A DNA stretch of 14,545 nt, taken from contig JAZNBZ010000234.1 of assembly GCA_045587285.1 (NCBI GenBank), forward strand, positions 1-14,545. Reading direction: 5' to 3'. The notes beneath the pieces are model-generated. The model was not told where the DNA came from. It worked only from the letters and a program-made list of their open reading frames with translations, and made no database searches. Both the position numbers and the translations under genes were made by a program. This document shows positions 6,848 through 13,780 of the stretch, piece after piece. The stretch comes from Flemingiibacterium sp045587285 (GTDB taxonomy: Bacteria; Bacillota; Clostridia; Oscillospirales; CAG-272). How positions within the stretch are numbered: position 1 is the first letter of the stretch; the number at the start of each line of letters is the position of its first letter.

Positions 6848-6877
6848 ATGGCGGCTCCACGTACGTTGAGCCGCCAT
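6848..6877 (+). other. Intercistronic hairpin between lipoprotein and MBOAT genes
   Basis: A perfect 10-bp stem, ATGGCGGCTC (6848-6857) with GAGCCGCCAT (6868-6877), 10-nt loop holding ACGTACGT. It is not followed by a T-run on the plus strand, so it is more likely an mRNA-stabilising or partial attenuation structure than a full terminator. It begins 17 bases after the lipoprotein stop. Confidence 0.6.
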
Positions 6878-6905
6878 AACTATGTAAACGAAAGGGTTAC
6901 TTACA

Positions 6906-8321
6906 ATGGTATTCAGCAGTCTGCTGTTCTTATTCAGATTTCTGCCCATCGTGATGATACTCTATTTCATCCTGCCAAGGAAGTTCAGAAACGCGCTCCT
7001 TTTTATTTCGAGCCTTATCTTCTACGCGTGGGGTGAGCCCGTATACGTCACGCTGATGATCTTCTCGACGGTTGTTGACTATACCCACGGTGTGCTCGTC
7101 AACCGCTTTAAAAATCAGGGCAAAATGCGTGCAGCCAGATGTGTCGTTGCGTCGTCGATGATAATAAATCTCGCGCTTCTCGGATTCTTTAAGTATTCCG
7201 ACTTCTTTATTCTGAACATCAATAATATTTTCGGCACGGGTATACCGCTCTTAAATCTTCCCCTCCCTATCGGTATCTCGTTCTATACCTTCCAGACGAT
7301 GTCCTACACCGTAGACGTTTACCGCGGTGATGCGAAGGTGCAGAGAAACATAATAAGCTTCGGCGCATACGTTGCGCTCTTCCCGCAGCTTATCGCAGGT
7401 CCGATAGTACAGTTCAAGACTATAGCTGACCAGCTTGATAACCGCCGCGAGAACTTCGACGACTTCTCCGAGGGCGTTACCCGCTTTATGACGGGCCTTG
7501 GTAAAAAAGTGCTTCTCGCTAACAACGCAGGTATCATTTGGGACACCGTGCTCGCGTCTAACCTCGATACCCTTCCCGTGCTTTCCGCGTGGATAGGAAT
7601 TTTGGCGTACTCCTTCCAGATCTACTTCGACTTCTCGGGCTACTCCGATATGGCGATAGGTCTTGGAAGAATGTTTGGATTTAAATTTCTCGAAAACTTC
7701 AACTATCCCTATATGTCAAAGAGCATCACGGAATTCTGGCGCCGTTGGCACATTTCGCTTGGTTCTTGGTTCCGCGACTACGTTTATATACCGCTCGGCG
7801 GTAACCGCAAGGGCCCTGCAAGACACATCATAAACATCTGTATCGTGTGGCTTTTGACGGGATTTTGGCACGGCGCGAACTGGAATTTCATTCTTTGGGG
7901 CGTTTACTTCGGTGCGCTTCTTATAATCGAAAAATTCTTCCTTCTGAAGCTTCTTAAAAAGCTTCCTGCGTTTGTGTCGCATATATACACGCTGTTCTTC
8001 GTCGTAATAAGCTGGGCTATCTTCGCCATCGAGGATATGGGCGTGCTTGGCAAGTACCTCGCGGCAATGTTCGGCGCGAGCGGCAGTCTTGCCGATAACA
8101 CGTCGATGTATCTGCTGCTTACAAACGCGGTGCTCTTTGTGATACTCGCATTTGCGGCAACTCCCGCACCCAAGATGCTCGCAGGCAGGCTTCTTAATAA
8201 GCTCGGCGAGAACGTCAGCGGTACGGTTATCAAGAACGTTGTGTTCGTGGCTATACTCGTGCTGTCAACGGCTTATCTCGTAGACGCGTCCTACAACCCG
8301 TTCTTATACTTCAGATTCTAA
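6906..8321 (+). CDS. MBOAT-family O-acyltransferase (AlgI/DltB-like)
   Basis: A 471-residue polytopic membrane protein of the usual length for the AlgI/PatA/DltB branch of membrane-bound O-acyltransferases. Visible signatures: LFFRFLPI-type N-terminus with FYAWGEPVYV (39-48), PIGISFYTFQTMSY (121-134), LFPQLIAGPI (158-167), YFDFSGYSDMAIGLG (240-254), EFWRRWHISLGSWFRDYVYIP (276-296, H282) and the catalytic GFWHGANWNF with H322. The ending YNPFLYFRF is typical. Family knowledge: such proteins take an acyl group, usually acetyl, from a cytoplasmic donor and pass it across the membrane towards an extracytoplasmic glycan or a partner protein. The ATG at 6906 follows GAAAGGG. The DHHW protein gene starts 15 bases after its stop, so the two are almost certainly co-expressed and likely cooperate. 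No dlt genes are present, so D-alanylation is less likely than O-acetylation; the acceptor polymer is unknown. Confidence 0.95.
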   Translation: MVFSSLLFLFRFLPIVMILYFILPRKFRNALLFISSLIFYAWGEPVYVTLMIFSTVVDYTHGVLVNRFKNQGKMRAARCVVASSMIINLALLGFFKYSDFFILNINNIFGTGIPLLNLPLPIGISFYTFQTMSYTVDVYRGDAKVQRNIISFGAYVALFPQLIAGPIVQFKTIADQLDNRRENFDDFSEGVTRFMTGLGKKVLLANNAGIIWDTVLASNLDTLPVLSAWIGILAYSFQIYFDFSGYSDMAIGLGRMFGFKFLENFNYPYMSKSITEFWRRWHISLGSWFRDYVYIPLGGNRKGPARHIINICIVWLLTGFWHGANWNFILWGVYFGALLIIEKFFLLKLLKKLPAFVSHIYTLFFVVISWAIFAIEDMGVLGKYLAAMFGASGSLADNTSMYLLLTNAVLFVILAFAATPAPKMLAGRLLNKLGENVSGTVIKNVVFVAILVLSTAYLVDASYNPFLYFRF

Positions 8322-8336
8322 AGGGAGGTACGTATA

Positions 8337-9476
8337 ATGAAAATGAAAACAAGTAATATCGTGACCTCCGCGGTGTTCTGCCTCGTTATCGCGGCGCTGA
8401 CAGTCGCAAGTATGGTAAACCCCGTGCGCGAGTTTTCCGCGACCGAAAACCGCAATCTCGCGCAGATACCCGAATTCAGCCTCGAGGCGCTGTTTGCCGA
8501 AAAGGACGATGATAAATTCACGCTCAAATACGAGGAATTCATCACCGACCAGTTCGTTGCACGCGACGCTTGGATAACTCTCAAGACCTATGCCGAGCGC
8601 GTACTCGGCAAGAAGGAATCCAACGGCGTTTACTTCGGCAGCGACGGCTATCTTATAGAAAAGCACGAGGTGCCGACGGAGCAGCTCGAGAAAAATATCG
8701 AATTTCTCAAAAGCTTCCTTGAGAAAACAAAGGACTACAACACTCACGTGCTCGTAGCACCTACCGCGTCCCTGATCCTCGCGGACAAGCTCCCTGCATA
8801 CGCGCCCGTATGGGATCAGTCGGCTCTGCTTGACCGCGTAGAAGCACTCGGCAATTTCGTTGACTGCCGCGACGTGCTCACTATGCACAAGGACGAGCAG
8901 ATCTACTATCACGCCGACCACCACTGGACAACGCTCGGCGCGTACTACGCATATACCGAGCTTTGCACTTCCCTTGGCATCGAGCCGTACGCGCTCACAG
9001 ACTTTAACAAGCGCGTGCTCGCAAGCGATTTCCAAGGCACGCTCGCAAACAAGGTCAATATGGACACGACGCCCGACGAGATATTCACTCTCGAGCCCGA
9101 CGGCGTTACCGTTACCGTTCGCTACAACGGCGGACAGAAGGTAACCGACACGCTTTACGAGGAAAGCTACCTTTCGGGACGCGACAAGTACTCGGCCTTC
9201 CTTGACGGCAATCAGCCGCTCGTTGACGTTGAAACGAGCGTTAAGAACGGCAAAACGCTTCTTCTCGTTAAGGACTCCTACTCGCACTGTATGGTTCCGA
9301 TGCTCACAGCGCACTATGAGCGCATCGTGCTTATGGATCTTCGCCACCTCAATATCGGCGTTATGAGCTACGTCGCACAGCTTGAGGCAGAGGGCACGCT
9401 CGTTGACGATATCGTAATTCTCTACAACGCGGAAAACTTCACCGAGGACCGCAATATGGTCAAGTTTGGAATGTAA
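8337..9476 (+). CDS. DHHW-family protein (AlgX/AlgJ-like SGNH-type acyltransferase partner)
   Basis: A 379-residue protein with an N-terminal membrane segment or uncleaved signal (about 7-26), so the rest is outside the membrane. The name-giving motif DHHW is at 194-197 in YYHADHHWTTLGAYYAY, and VKDSYSH at 311-317 supplies the likely catalytic serine, S314. By analogy with AlgX/AlgJ (Asp-x-His plus a distant Ser), D194, H196 and S314 would form the triad. SENRNLAQIPEFS-like text (here ATENRNLAQIPEFS, 35-48) and VYFGSDGYLIE (98-108) are further family features. The inferred role is the extracellular step of acyl transfer, receiving acyl groups from the MBOAT partner. Start: ATG at 8337 behind GGGAGG; an ATG two codons later is possible but less well spaced. 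The gene ends 6 bases before a strong bidirectional terminator. Confidence 0.93.
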   Translation: MKMKTSNIVTSAVFCLVIAALTVASMVNPVREFSATENRNLAQIPEFSLEALFAEKDDDKFTLKYEEFITDQFVARDAWITLKTYAERVLGKKESNGVYFGSDGYLIEKHEVPTEQLEKNIEFLKSFLEKTKDYNTHVLVAPTASLILADKLPAYAPVWDQSALLDRVEALGNFVDCRDVLTMHKDEQIYYHADHHWTTLGAYYAYTELCTSLGIEPYALTDFNKRVLASDFQGTLANKVNMDTTPDEIFTLEPDGVTVTVRYNGGQKVTDTLYEESYLSGRDKYSAFLDGNQPLVDVETSVKNGKTLLLVKDSYSHCMVPMLTAHYERIVLMDLRHLNIGVMSYVAQLEAEGTLVDDIVILYNAENFTEDRNMVKFGM

Positions 9477-9482
9477 GACATA

Positions 9483-9512
9483 AAAAAGACTGTCCGCGCG
9501 GACAGTCTTTTT
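9483..9512. terminator. Bidirectional terminator between convergent genes
   Basis: A perfect 30-base palindrome: A5 GACTGTCCGC and its reverse complement ending in T5. Both strands therefore show a GC-rich stem followed by a T-run. It ends transcripts of the DHHW gene (plus) and of the membrane protein gene ending at 9517 (minus). Confidence 0.95.
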
Positions 9513-9516
9513 GTTA

Positions 9517-10524
9517 TTATTCGTTTTCGCCTATTGGCATTTTGTAATAACCTATGTCAAACGCATCAAGGTCGGCTACCGTCACACGGCCTGCGCTGAT
9601 AGCATCTTTAATATTTTCGCTCGTACCGTCGCTGTAGAAAACGTCGATATACTGGCTTTTGATACTCGGAAAATAATACGTATACTCGCTGTCCGCATAA
9701 AAGCCCTCAAGAGCGTCAGCAGTTACAAGCGGCTCCGCCTTGGTGCGGTCAATTATAGCGGTTACGGTAACAACAGGCGTTGTATCCGCCTCTTTATCGG
9801 GTGCCACAAAATCCTCGGGCGCTTCAAACGCCACCACCTGACGGAACAGCTCTAAATTCGCCTCGTGCGCCCTTCTTGTTTTCGCCTCGCCCTTGAATTT
9901 CGCCATCGTCGAAAGACGGCGCACGCAAATAAGCGTATCCTCGGGAAGGTCGTTTATGCCGTTGAAATACTGACCGAAATCGGTCTTGGCAAGCACGAGC
10001 GCACAGTCGTCGTACGCCGCCTCGGGTACAACCTCAAGCACCTCGGCAAGCGGTAAAAATCCGTCCGCCTCGTGTACTATCTCGTACATATACGGAGAAA
10101 GCAGGCAAACTACCGCATCACCGCCGATTATCTGCTGATAATACTCCGTCATCGACTGCTGTACGAAATCAGGGTTGTATACCGCGCCGTCCGCGTTTGC
10201 CGCCGCCTGCTCCTCGGGCGACAGAATTACGATGTCGTCGAAGGCGACGACCACCTCGCCGTTACCGTCAAAGTCCGCGCCGACCTCCTCGAAGGCGTCC
10301 TTCATATACGTGACGTCCTGCACGGCGAAAACGGCAGAGCCTGCGTAAAGTATGCAGTAGTCGTACTCATCGCGGCGGATAAGCTGTGTTGTGCATATAA
10401 CGAGCGTTATGATAAGCACGAGCGCGATTATCGTTTGTATTTTATAGTGATACCAGAAGTTATCGAGCTTTTTTTCAAGGTCTTTAAAGCTCATACCATC
10501 TGACTGTAGCTTTTCGTTTCCCAT
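9517..10524 (-). CDS. Single-pass membrane protein of unknown function, Clostridia-type
   Basis: 335 residues from the ATG at 10524. A TTG 12 bases upstream would add four residues but overlaps the GGAGG binding site (10530-10534) and is rejected. Residues 1-28 are charged and cytoplasmic (FKDLEKKLDNFWYHYK), about 29-48 form one membrane helix, and the remainder is extracellular and acidic. The NFWYHYK membrane start, DFDGNGEV (84-91), YDDCALVLAKTDFGQYF and DTLICVRRL are features I recall from unnamed Clostridia membrane proteins; I know no assigned function. The last 60 residues (about 276-335), with YTYYFPSIKSQYI, YSDGTSENIKDAI and TVADLDAFDIGYYK, look like a separate small module. Alone on its transcript: terminator on both sides, and a REP-like element in its upstream region. 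A solute-binding-like or stress-sensing role is possible but not shown. Confidence 0.85.
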   Translation of the reverse strand: MGNEKLQSDGMSFKDLEKKLDNFWYHYKIQTIIALVLIITLVICTTQLIRRDEYDYCILYAGSAVFAVQDVTYMKDAFEEVGADFDGNGEVVVAFDDIVILSPEEQAAANADGAVYNPDFVQQSMTEYYQQIIGGDAVVCLLSPYMYEIVHEADGFLPLAEVLEVVPEAAYDDCALVLAKTDFGQYFNGINDLPEDTLICVRRLSTMAKFKGEAKTRRAHEANLELFRQVVAFEAPEDFVAPDKEADTTPVVTVTAIIDRTKAEPLVTADALEGFYADSEYTYYFPSIKSQYIDVFYSDGTSENIKDAISAGRVTVADLDAFDIGYYKMPIGENE

Positions 10525-10529
10525 ATTTT

Positions 10530-10534
10530 CCTCC
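10530..10534 (-). promoter_or_regulatory. Ribosome binding site deciding the start at 10524
   Basis: GGAGG on the minus strand lies 5 bases before ATG 10524. The upstream in-frame TTG (10536-10534) shares a base with this site, so it cannot be the main start. Confidence 0.85.
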
Positions 10535-10559
10535 AAAGCTAAAAAAACAGATTCATTTT

Positions 10560-10630
10560 CGGGACGTCGTGGCGCCGTCCCCTACCGATTGAAGATGCTT
10601 TTCGTAGGGGCAGGCGCCTTCGACAGCCCG
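10560..10630. repeat. REP-like imperfect palindrome, copy 2
   Basis: The left arm (10560-10585) ends GTCCCCTAC and the right arm (10604-10630) begins GTAGGGG and ends AGCCCG. They pair in blocks (GTAGGGG, GGCGCC, CGAC, CCCG) around an 18-nt loop. The right arm matches 20 of 27 bases of the left arm of the element at 4164, but here the GTAGGG ends point inwards, whereas there they point outwards. It lies in the probable leader of the gene starting at 10524. Confidence 0.75.
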
Positions 10631-10675
10631 CGTTCCACCCAAAATCAAAATAATTTCTTAACACAATTCTACCAC

Positions 10676-10707
10676 AAAAAAACCGTCGGTGCAAGAGCAC
10701 CGACGGT
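10676..10707 (-). terminator. Rho-independent terminator of the polysaccharide deacetylase gene
   Basis: On the minus strand ACCGTCGGTGC, a 4-nt loop and the exact complement form an 11-bp stem followed by a run of T. It lies 21 bases after the deacetylase stop codon. Confidence 0.93.
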
Positions 10708-10728
10708 ATGTTTACAGAAAGTTTCGCT

Positions 10729-11655
10729 TTAGCGCCTGAAAAGGTACTCGCTCTCGTAATTATCGAGCGTATCGAATACGTAGCCCTCGCCGAGGAGATA
10801 CTCAATAGTCCACTCGAGCGTATCGACCGTAGCGCCTGCGGTTTCGTGCAGGAGCAAAATATGCGGCAATCCGCCAAGCTTCATCGAAACCACGACCGAC
10901 TCCTTTAAATAATCCTCCACGCTCTGCCCTTCGCGTCTGCCGCCGTCCCAGCGGTCGTTGTTGCCAAACGTCCAATCGAACGCGCGGTAGCCCTCATCAC
11001 GCACCGCCGTGTGAAGCGCGTCGAACGCGCCTTTCTTTATCGCCGAGCAGGTACTGCCGCCCGGGAATCGGTAAAGGCGCTCGCTCGGCACAAATCCGAG
11101 CACGTCGGCGCATTTAGTCTCCCACTCCGCAAGATCCGCGCGAATAGCGTCGGCGCTTTCGTATATCGCGGCGTACTCGTGCGTCACGCTGTGGCATCCG
11201 ATAGCGTGTCCCGCATCGCTGATAGCGCGCGCCGCATCGGGATAGTTCCTCATATTCTTACCCACGAGAAAGAAGGTCGCCTTGATGCCGTATTTTTCGA
11301 GTATCTCCAAAACGCGCTCGGTGTTCTTGCACGGACCGTCGTCGAAGGTCATATATACGACTCCGCGCGGCGGTTCACTCACGGGCTGCTCGGGTTCGGC
11401 AGGCTCGGTGTCCGTTGTTTCAACTTCAATCGGCTCGGTAGTCGCGCCATCGTCTGACTCTGTCGCGGCGGCAACGTCTGTGTCGGCGGTGTCACTCACG
11501 GTCGGTGAGACCTCTAAAGTATCGCTCGGTGCGCCCTCCGTGACATCGGGAGCGGTCGTATCGACGGACGCAAAAACGTCCGTGTCTGGCACAAACAGTC
11601 CGCACGACGCGAGCACGAACGATAGTACAAATATAACGGATATAAGCTTTTTCAT
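10729..11655 (-). CDS. Polysaccharide deacetylase (NodB/CE4 family) lipoprotein
   Basis: 308 residues from ATG 11655. Signal MKKLISVIFVLSFVLASC with lipobox LASC and lipidated C18, then an acidic Thr/Asp/Glu/Pro-rich linker (about 20-95), then the NodB domain (about 98-300). All five CE4 motifs are readable: TFDDGP (103-108; D105 catalytic base, D106 metal), HSVTH (H155, H159 metal ligands), RFPGG (from R196), AFDWT (D227, W228) and LLLHE (H270). The full metal triad Asp-His-His predicts an active enzyme. Family knowledge: these enzymes remove N-acetyl (sometimes O-acetyl) groups from peptidoglycan GlcNAc or MurNAc, chitin-like or xylan polymers; PgdA/PdaA-type wall modification giving lysozyme resistance is the likeliest here. 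It lies downstream of the transketolase operon but behind that operon's terminator; I saw no strong promoter in the 70-base gap. Confidence 0.95.
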   Translation of the reverse strand: MKKLISVIFVLSFVLASCGLFVPDTDVFASVDTTAPDVTEGAPSDTLEVSPTVSDTADTDVAAATESDDGATTEPIEVETTDTEPAEPEQPVSEPPRGVVYMTFDDGPCKNTERVLEILEKYGIKATFFLVGKNMRNYPDAARAISDAGHAIGCHSVTHEYAAIYESADAIRADLAEWETKCADVLGFVPSERLYRFPGGSTCSAIKKGAFDALHTAVRDEGYRAFDWTFGNNDRWDGGRREGQSVEDYLKESVVVSMKLGGLPHILLLHETAGATVDTLEWTIEYLLGEGYVFDTLDNYESEYLFRR

Positions 11656-11660
11656 ATGCG

Positions 11661-11665
11661 CCTCC
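11661..11665 (-). promoter_or_regulatory. Ribosome binding site deciding the start at 11655
   Basis: GGAGG on the minus strand lies 5 bases before ATG 11655, which begins a clean signal peptide (MKKL). The in-frame TTG at 11667-11665 overlaps the site and is not a credible start. Confidence 0.85.
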
Positions 11666-11725
11666 AAGGTCTTGATACTCTTTAGACGAAAAAGGTCGGA
11701 TTTTGTTCCGCGAATTGCAAAATTT

Positions 11726-11752
11726 ATGCGCCGCTCGTTTTGAGCGGCGCAT
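11726..11752 (-). terminator. Probable terminator of the transketolase operon
   Basis: A perfect 11-bp stem (ATGCGCCGCTC with its complement) closes a 5-nt loop, 12 bases after the transketolase C-subunit stop. On the minus strand it is followed by AAATTTT, a delayed T-run; on the plus strand by TTTTT directly. Termination of minus transcripts is likely but may leak into the deacetylase gene. Confidence 0.7.
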
Positions 11753-11764
11753 TTTTAAGTAGAC

Positions 11765-12703
11765 TTACTTTAACTTGATAGCGTCCTTTGCCTTTGCCGC
11801 GATGTTTGCCGCGGTAAGACCGTACATTTCAAGCAGCGGAGGAACCTTGCCGGAGCGACCGAACTGGTCCTCAACGCCAACGCGGAGTACGGGAACGGGC
11901 TTAACAGCCGCAACGCACTCGCAAACTGCCGAGCCAAGCCCGCCGATGATGTTGTGCTCCTCTGCGGTAACGATAGCGCCGGTGTCTGCTGCACACTTGT
12001 TGATAAGGTCAGCGTCGAGAGGCTTGATGGTGTGAATGTTTACAACGCGAGCGCTGATGCCCTCTGCTGCGAGAAGGTCGCGAGCGATAAGAGCCTGCTC
12101 AACCATAAGACCGGTTGCAACGAGAGTTACGTCCTTGCCGTCTGCCATTACGACGCCACGGCCAAGCTCGAACTTGTAGTCGTCGCCAAAGAGGGTGGGA
12201 ACAGCATAGCGTCCGAAGCGCATATAGCAGGGGCCCTCATACTTGATAGCCGCCTCAACCATAGCGCGCGCCTCAACAGCGTCCGCGGGCTGCATAACTA
12301 CCATACCGGGGATGGTACGCATAGTGCCGAAGTCCTCGAGGCACTGGTGGGTAGCGCCGTCCTCACCAACGGAGATACCGCCGTGAGTTGCGCCGATCTT
12401 TACGTTAAGGTGCGGATAGCCGGTAGCGTTGCGAACCTGCTCGAACGCTCTGCCTGCCGCGAACATTGCAAACGTGCTCGCAAACGGAATGAAGCCTGCG
12501 GTAGAAAGACCTGCCGCAACGACCATCATATTGCCCTCTGCGATACCGCAGTCAAAAAATCTGTCGGGGAACGCCTTCTTGAAAACGCCCGTCTTGGTAG
12601 CCGCCGCAAGGTCTGCGTCGAGAACTACGAGGTTTTCGTATTTTGCGCCGAACTCTGCAAGAGCCGCGCCGTATGCTTCACGAGTAGCTATTTTATCTGC
12701 CAT
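11765..12703 (-). CDS. Transketolase, C-terminal subunit
   Basis: The pyrimidine-binding and C-terminal half of a split transketolase, 312 residues from ATG 12703. This ATG has GGAGG at 9-nt spacing; an ATG at 12709 would add Met-Lys but sits only 3 nt behind that site. CGIAEGNMMVVAAGLS (about 52-67) holds the glutamate (about E56) that activates the thiamine diphosphate, equivalent to E411 of E. coli TktA. HGGISVGEDGATHQ (about 107-120) is the next conserved loop, and the C-terminal regulatory-like domain begins near residue 185 (VTLVATGLMVEQAL). Together with the N subunit it moves two-carbon ketol units between sugar phosphates in the non-oxidative pentose phosphate pathway, in the cytoplasm. 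The two genes are 15 bases apart and clearly one operon. A specialised catabolic transketolase cannot be excluded, but no sugar operon surrounds it. Confidence 0.95.
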   Translation of the reverse strand: MADKIATREAYGAALAEFGAKYENLVVLDADLAAATKTGVFKKAFPDRFFDCGIAEGNMMVVAAGLSTAGFIPFASTFAMFAAGRAFEQVRNATGYPHLNVKIGATHGGISVGEDGATHQCLEDFGTMRTIPGMVVMQPADAVEARAMVEAAIKYEGPCYMRFGRYAVPTLFGDDYKFELGRGVVMADGKDVTLVATGLMVEQALIARDLLAAEGISARVVNIHTIKPLDADLINKCAADTGAIVTAEEHNIIGGLGSAVCECVAAVKPVPVLRVGVEDQFGRSGKVPPLLEMYGLTAANIAAKAKDAIKLK

Positions 12704-12712
12704 TTTCATCTA

Positions 12713-12717
12713 CCTCC
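12713..12717 (-). promoter_or_regulatory. Ribosome binding site deciding the start at 12703
   Basis: GGAGG on the minus strand lies just after the upstream gene's stop codon. It is 9 bases from ATG 12703 and only 3 from ATG 12709, which favours the inner start. Confidence 0.7.
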
Positions 12718-12718
12718 A

Positions 12719-13558
12719 TTAGTTAAGCGATGCAATAACAGCATCAAGCTCGGCTGCGCCCTGCTCGTACTGTTCTGCCTTCGGTGCTGCGCCGTGCCAC
12801 GACACGTTGTTTTCCATATAGGAAACGCCCTTACCCTTGGTAGACTTTGCGATAACTGCGGTGGGCTTGCCCTTGCACGCCTTCGCAGCATTTACAGCCG
12901 CCTCGATCTGGTCGAGATCGTGAGCGTCGATGGAAATCACGTTCCAGCCGAACGCCTCGAACTTGGATTCAAACGGAGCGGGGCTGATAACCTCGTCGAT
13001 AGGACCGTCGATCTGAAGACCGTTCCAGTCAACGAACGCGCAGAGGTTGTCGAGCTTATAGTGAGCGGCAAACATAGCTGCCTCCCAAACCTGTCCTTCC
13101 TCACACTCACCGTCGCCGAGTACAGTCCATACGCGGTTGTTAACGCCGTTAAGCTTTGCGCCGAGAGCCATACCGCAAGCGGCAGAGATACCAAGGCCGA
13201 GCGAGCCGGTGGTCATATCAACGCCGGGGATATGCTTCATATCGGGGTGTCCCTGAAGCACGCTGTCGTGCTGACGGAAGGTCTTGAGATCCTCAACAGG
13301 GAAAAATCCACGATGAGCGAGAGTGGAGTATATGCCGGGCGAAGCGTGTCCCTTCGAGAGCACGAAGCGGTCGCGGTCAGCCTTCTTCGGATCCTTGGGA
13401 TCGACGTTCATTTCCTCAAAGTAGAGATAAGTAAGAATTTCCGCGATAGAAAGCGATCCACCCGGATGTCCGCTCGCCGCCGAATAAACAGCGTCAAGAG
13501 CACCGCGGCGAATCTGATAAGCTATACGCGAAAGCTCTTTTTTGCGAGATTCAACCAT
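12719..13558 (-). CDS. Transketolase, N-terminal subunit
   Basis: A 279-residue protein, the diphosphate-binding half of a split transketolase as found in many Clostridia and archaea. The thiamine diphosphate/metal motif runs from GDGECEEGQ (148-156; D149) to DWNG (N179). Conserved substrate and cofactor histidines appear in SGHPGGSLS (H31), SKGHASPG (H71) and LQGHPD (H104), and MTTGSLGLG (115-123) is intact. The ATG at 13558 follows GAGGAGG at about 7 nt. The promoter upstream (13622-13650) is an exact consensus, so the operon is expected to be strongly expressed, consistent with a central-metabolism role. The N and C subunits assemble into a heterotetramer equivalent to the one-chain dimer. 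Confidence 0.96.
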   Translation of the reverse strand: MVESRKKELSRIAYQIRRGALDAVYSAASGHPGGSLSIAEILTYLYFEEMNVDPKDPKKADRDRFVLSKGHASPGIYSTLAHRGFFPVEDLKTFRQHDSVLQGHPDMKHIPGVDMTTGSLGLGISAACGMALGAKLNGVNNRVWTVLGDGECEEGQVWEAAMFAAHYKLDNLCAFVDWNGLQIDGPIDEVISPAPFESKFEAFGWNVISIDAHDLDQIEAAVNAAKACKGKPTAVIAKSTKGKGVSYMENNVSWHGAAPKAEQYEQGAAELDAVIASLN

Positions 13559-13621
13559 TGTTTGTTCCTCCTCAGAGTTATATTTTTACGCGATATGCGT
13601 TATATTACATACCTAAATTAT

Positions 13622-13650
13622 ATTATACACCGAGTGGCACGGTTTGTCAA
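13622..13650 (-). promoter_or_regulatory. Consensus sigma-A promoter of the transketolase operon
   Basis: On the minus strand TTGACA (13650-13645), exactly 17 nt, then TATAAT (13627-13622): both hexamers match the consensus fully. Transcription would begin near 13615, giving a leader of about 57 nt. Confidence 0.93.
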
Positions 13651-13699
13651 GGGGGATTTCTCCAAAAAACACGATAACAAATGCGTATTTCTGTGCAAT

Positions 13700-13731
13700 A
13701 AAAAGTCGCCCTGCCCAATTGGGCAGAGCGA
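13700..13731 (-). terminator. Rho-independent terminator of the unknown gene ending at 13781
   Basis: On the minus strand TCGCTCTGCCC, loop AATT, GGGCAGGGCGA (11 bp, one T-G pair), then CTTTTTATT. It separates the gene on the right from the transketolase promoter, which begins 50 bases further on. Confidence 0.88.
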
Positions 13732-13780
13732 GTCGGCTACGTTTCGTAATATTATACTTTCATTTCACAGTACAGTCATT

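Noticed and set aside
8304..9347. 347-codon open frame on the minus strand opposite the DHHW gene
   Set aside because: The DHHW gene has clear motifs, a ribosome binding site and a partner; the antisense product resembles no protein family.
10539..10877. 112-codon minus-strand frame between the membrane protein and deacetylase genes
   Set aside because: It overlaps the deacetylase end in another frame, the terminator and the REP-like element; no ribosome binding site or protein-like composition.
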